Made by a program: the position numbers and the translations under genes
Notes under the pieces: generated by a model
The model's input: the letters and a program-made list of their open reading frames with translations, nothing else
What the model was told of the DNA's origin: nothing
Database searches by the model: none
In this document: piece by piece, positions 6,020 through 8,053 of the stretch
Numbering within the stretch: position 1 is the first letter of the stretch
How the letters are laid out: every line of letters starts with the position of its first letter
Assembly (NCBI GenBank): GCA_021604925.1
Contig: BQJX01000100.1
Location: forward strand, 1-8,053
DNA: 8,053 nucleotides
Direction: 5' to 3'
DNA from: Gemmatimonadota bacterium
GTDB lineage: Bacteria > ARS69

Positions 6020-7495
6020 TCAGACCTCCGCTTCGTTTCGGGAGAGAGCCCGATCGTAGACCTTGAGGTAGGCCGGACCGGATCGTTCCCAGGAGAAGTC
6101 CTGCGACATTCCGTGGATCATGAGTTTCTTCCAGGTCTTGCGGTCCTCGTAGAGGTCCAGCGCCGCTTCCAGCGCCCACTGGGCTCCCTGGCCGGTGAAG
6201 TGGTCAAACACGATCCCGTTGCCCTCTCCCGTGGTGGGGTCGTACAGCTGCACGGTGTCGGCCAGCCCGCCCGTCTTTCGCACGACGGGCACGGTCCCGT
6301 AGAGCAGGCTGTACATCTGGTTCAATCCGCACGGTTCGTACTTGGAGGGCATGAGAAACATGTCCGAGCCCGCCTCGATCCAGTGGGCGAGTTCATTGTG
6401 GTAGCCGCGGTAGAAGCAGACCCGCCGGGGAAAGTCGTGCTGCAACTCCGCAAAGAAGCGCTCGTACTTGAGCTCGCCGCTCCCGAGCACCACCAGGCGG
6501 AAGTCCCGGGACTTGAGCACCGGCGGCAAGGCCTCCTGCAGCAGCTCGATCCCCTTCTGGTAAGCCAGTCTCGTCACGATGCCGACCACCGGGACCCCCT
6601 TCTCGTACGGAAGCCCGACCTCGCGCAACAGATGGACCTTGTTCGGCTCCTTGCGCCACAGGCTCTTGGCCGAGTAGCGCGACGGCAGCAGCGGATCGGT
6701 CCGGGGATCCCAGACATCCACGTCCACGCCGTTCAGGATCCCGGTCAGCACGTCCTTGCGCCGCTCCAGCAGCGGGTGCAGACCGGCGCCGTGCTCCGGC
6801 GTCCGGATCTCCCGGGCGTAGGTGGGACTGACCGTGGTGATCGCGTCCGCGTACTCCAGGCCGGTCTTGAGGAATCCGATGTGTCCCGCCTTGAGACCCG
6901 CCTGGTCCAGCTGCGCCTCCACCGGCCTCAGCGAGCAGGACTCCAGCACCTTGGCCGGGAACATCCCCTGGTAGCCCACGTTGTGGATGGTCAGCACCGT
7001 GCGGGTGCGGCGAAACAGCTGGTCCCACGCGTAGAGGGACTTCACGTACAGCGGGAGGAGGCCGGTCTGCCAGTCGTTGCAGTGCAGGATCTCGGGCGAC
7101 CAACCGAGCCGCTGGCACGATTCCAGGACCGCCCGCGAGAAGAGCGCGAACCGGACCGGCTCGTCCGCATCGCCCGTGTAGAGCGACGGCCGATCGAACA
7201 GCAGCGGACAGTGCACCAGATAGACCGGAGTATCGGTCCCGGGCAGCCGGGTCTCGAACAAGGAGAAGCGGTACGTGCGCTCCCCCATGTCCACGGCCAC
7301 GTCGGACACGCTGGGGACCGGTTCGATGTCGTAGCTGTCCACGTCGATGGACGAGTACAACGGAAGAAACGCCCGCACGTCGTGTCCGGCGCGCCGCAAG
7401 TACGCGGGGAGGGCGCCGGCTACGTCGGCTAGTCCGCCCGTCTTCGCGAAGGGCGTAATCTCGCTGGCCACAAAGGCGATGGTTCTTCCACTCAT
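6020..7495 (-). CDS. glgA: Bacterial glycogen (ADP-glucose) synthase, GT5
   Basis: This 491-residue protein transfers glucose from ADP-glucose to growing alpha-1,4-glucan. It is full length for the family (usually about 480). The GT5 signature SEITPFAKTGGLADVAGALP runs over residues 11-30, with K18 of KTGGL in the substrate-binding loop. Other family motifs follow: HCNDWQTGLLP (138-148), TIHNVGYQG (169-177), ILNGVDVDVWDP (253-264), GIVTRLAYQKG (305-315, with R309 and K314 at the conserved ADP-glucose-binding positions), and SKYEPCGLNQMYSLLYG (384-400, with conserved E387). The C-terminal motif RKTGGLADTV (406-415) is intact. It appears fully functional. The ATG at 7493-7495 fits the family N-terminus, and in-frame GTG or TTG codons a few residues upstream are less likely. 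It is first in the seven-gene minus-strand operon. No glgB, glgC or glgP is visible here, so its partners must be elsewhere. Confidence 0.96.
   Translation of the reverse strand: MSGRTIAFVASEITPFAKTGGLADVAGALPAYLRRAGHDVRAFLPLYSSIDVDSYDIEPVPSVSDVAVDMGERTYRFSLFETRLPGTDTPVYLVHCPLLFDRPSLYTGDADEPVRFALFSRAVLESCQRLGWSPEILHCNDWQTGLLPLYVKSLYAWDQLFRRTRTVLTIHNVGYQGMFPAKVLESCSLRPVEAQLDQAGLKAGHIGFLKTGLEYADAITTVSPTYAREIRTPEHGAGLHPLLERRKDVLTGILNGVDVDVWDPRTDPLLPSRYSAKSLWRKEPNKVHLLREVGLPYEKGVPVVGIVTRLAYQKGIELLQEALPPVLKSRDFRLVVLGSGELKYERFFAELQHDFPRRVCFYRGYHNELAHWIEAGSDMFLMPSKYEPCGLNQMYSLLYGTVPVVRKTGGLADTVQLYDPTTGEGNGIVFDHFTGQGAQWALEAALDLYEDRKTWKKLMIHGMSQDFSWERSGPAYLKVYDRALSRNEAEV
6024..6029 (-). promoter_or_regulatory. 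Ribosome-binding site of ATP-grasp A inside glgA 3' end
   Basis: The minus strand reads GGAGGT, 5 bases before the ATG at 6018. It is embedded in the final Glu-Val codons of glgA, immediately before its TGA. This supports the chosen start and tight co-expression with glgA. Confidence 0.75.
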
Positions 7496-7503
7496 GACCT
7501 CGC

Positions 7504-7532
7504 AGTCTATCACCAACCCGGCGGGAGGGCAG
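7504..7532 (-). promoter_or_regulatory. Putative promoter of the glgA operon
   Basis: The minus strand carries GATAGACT (7511-7504). TAGACT ends 8 bases before the glgA ATG, where a -10 element would put the transcript start at or within a few bases of the start codon. The -35 at 17-base spacing (CTGCCC, 7532-7527) is poor. A short GAGGT lies between box and ATG but is too close for an ideal Shine-Dalgarno. The strongest support is the identical octamer in the mirrored position on the other strand. Confidence 0.4.
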
Positions 7533-7556
7533 CCCCTTCGGTCACGATGCCGATCG

Positions 7557-7585
7557 ATGACACGGACGCCGGATCCCGATAGACT
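7557..7585 (+). promoter_or_regulatory. Putative leaderless promoter of ATP-grasp gene C
   Basis: ATGACA (7557-7562, five of six matches to TTGACA) is separated by exactly 17 bases from TAGACT (7580-7585, four of six to TATAAT). The predicted start of transcription falls at about 7591-7593, on the ATG at 7592. No Shine-Dalgarno precedes that ATG, which agrees with a leaderless message. An imperfect dyad (TCACGAT and ATCGATGA arms, 7542-7560) overlaps the -35 and could be an operator, but is weak. The whole spacer 7496-7591 shows no other feature. Confidence 0.5.
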
Positions 7586-7591
7586 ACCCGG

Positions 7592-8053
7592 ATGCCAAAC
7601 GTCGTCTTTGTCGCTCCGTTTCTCATGGAAGCCACCCTTCGCTTTGTCCGGGCCACCGCCCGCTTGCCCGGCGTGCGCCTGGGCCTCGTGACCCAGGAGT
7701 CGCGCTACATCCCGCCCGATCTGGACGACGTGGACGTGGAGATCACCACGGACGCCCTGACGCCGGCCTCGATCCGGACCGCGATCCGGGCGCTGAGTGG
7801 GCGAATCGGTCCCCCGGACCGGCTGCTTGGGACCCTGGAGGAACTCCAGGTACCGCTGGGCGAGGTCCGCAGTGCGCTGGGGATCCCCGGCATGGACGGC
7901 GAGACGGCCCGCAACTTCCGCGACAAGGCCCGGATGAAGGAGATCCTGCAGGCGGCCGGCCTCCCGTGCGCCCGCCACACCCGGGTCCGGTCCGCGGAAG
8001 AGGCGCGCTCGTTCGCCGCCCAGGTCGGCTATCCGCTGATCGTGAAACCCACG
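7592..8053 (+). CDS. ATP-grasp ligase C, N-terminal part (cut by window end)
   Basis: The first 154 residues of an ATP-grasp protein are visible, and the frame stays open to the last base. It starts MPNVVFVAPF, a nucleotide-fold strand like that of ATP-grasp A, and reaches GYPLIVKPT, whose K152 is the ATP-binding lysine. From R110 to P153 it aligns without gaps to the same residue numbers in protein A, with 26 of 44 identical by my count (RDK, MKEIL, EEAR, FA, VGYPLI and KP shared). The two are therefore paralogues, divergently transcribed from a 96-base spacer. The glycine-rich flap and metal ligands lie beyond the window, so activity cannot be judged. The start ATG lacks a ribosome-binding site but sits where a good -35/-10 pair would start transcription. 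It probably makes an amide or peptide-type bond; substrates are unknown. Confidence 0.85.
   Translation, partial: MPNVVFVAPFLMEATLRFVRATARLPGVRLGLVTQESRYIPPDLDDVDVEITTDALTPASIRTAIRALSGRIGPPDRLLGTLEELQVPLGEVRSALGIPGMDGETARNFRDKARMKEILQAAGLPCARHTRVRSAEEARSFAAQVGYPLIVKPT

Noticed and set aside
4804..6066. Long open frame on the plus strand opposite ATP-grasp A
   Set aside because: Antisense shadow of a clear ATP-grasp gene, without domain signals of its own.
5885..7432. Long open frame on the plus strand opposite glgA
   Set aside because: It lies fully antisense to an unambiguous glycogen synthase, shows no recognisable motifs and has no ribosome-binding site of note.

Overview
The window is GC-rich bacterial DNA and almost entirely coding. 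It looks like a chromosomal segment from a Gram-negative-type bacterium: compact operon, ATG/GTG starts, Shine-Dalgarno sites inside the operon, one exported His-rich protein. The taxon cannot be fixed from the sequence. Gene content and base composition would suit a GC-rich, poorly cultivated lineage (Gemmatimonadota, Eisenbacteria or Myxococcota-like), but this is a guess. No RNA genes, mobile elements, CRISPR arrays or convincing terminators were seen.

Layout. Seven genes lie head to tail on the minus strand from 7495 down to 7: a bacterial glycogen synthase (glgA, 6020-7495); an ATP-grasp ligase (A, 4795-6018); an S51-type serine peptidase/amidotransferase-fold protein (3812-4798); an enterochelin-esterase-like two-domain hydrolase (2655-3812); a second, unrelated-looking RimK-type ATP-grasp protein (B, 1331-2623); a small esterase-D-type alpha/beta hydrolase (603-1334); and a small exported His-rich protein (7-573). 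Three junctions overlap (ATGA, TGATG, ATGA), one has a 1-base gap, and the other two gaps are 31 and 29 bases, so a single transcript is likely. A further ATP-grasp gene (C, from 7592) starts divergently on the plus strand and runs off the right end. It is a clear paralogue of ATP-grasp A.

The 96-base divergent spacer carries the same octamer, GATAGACT, in opposite orientations just upstream of both start codons. Its position suggests -10 elements giving leaderless or nearly leaderless mRNAs.

How the genes may work together (inference): ATP-grasp ligases make amide, peptide or ester-type bonds; the S51 peptidase and two esterase-fold enzymes could trim, release or recycle the product; and GlgA makes alpha-1,4-glucan. 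None of these proteins except the last shows a signal peptide, so the chemistry would be cytoplasmic. I know of no named pathway with this exact set. It could be a peptide-like metabolite or storage compound linked to glycogen metabolism, or a modified glucan. No product can be named from sequence alone.
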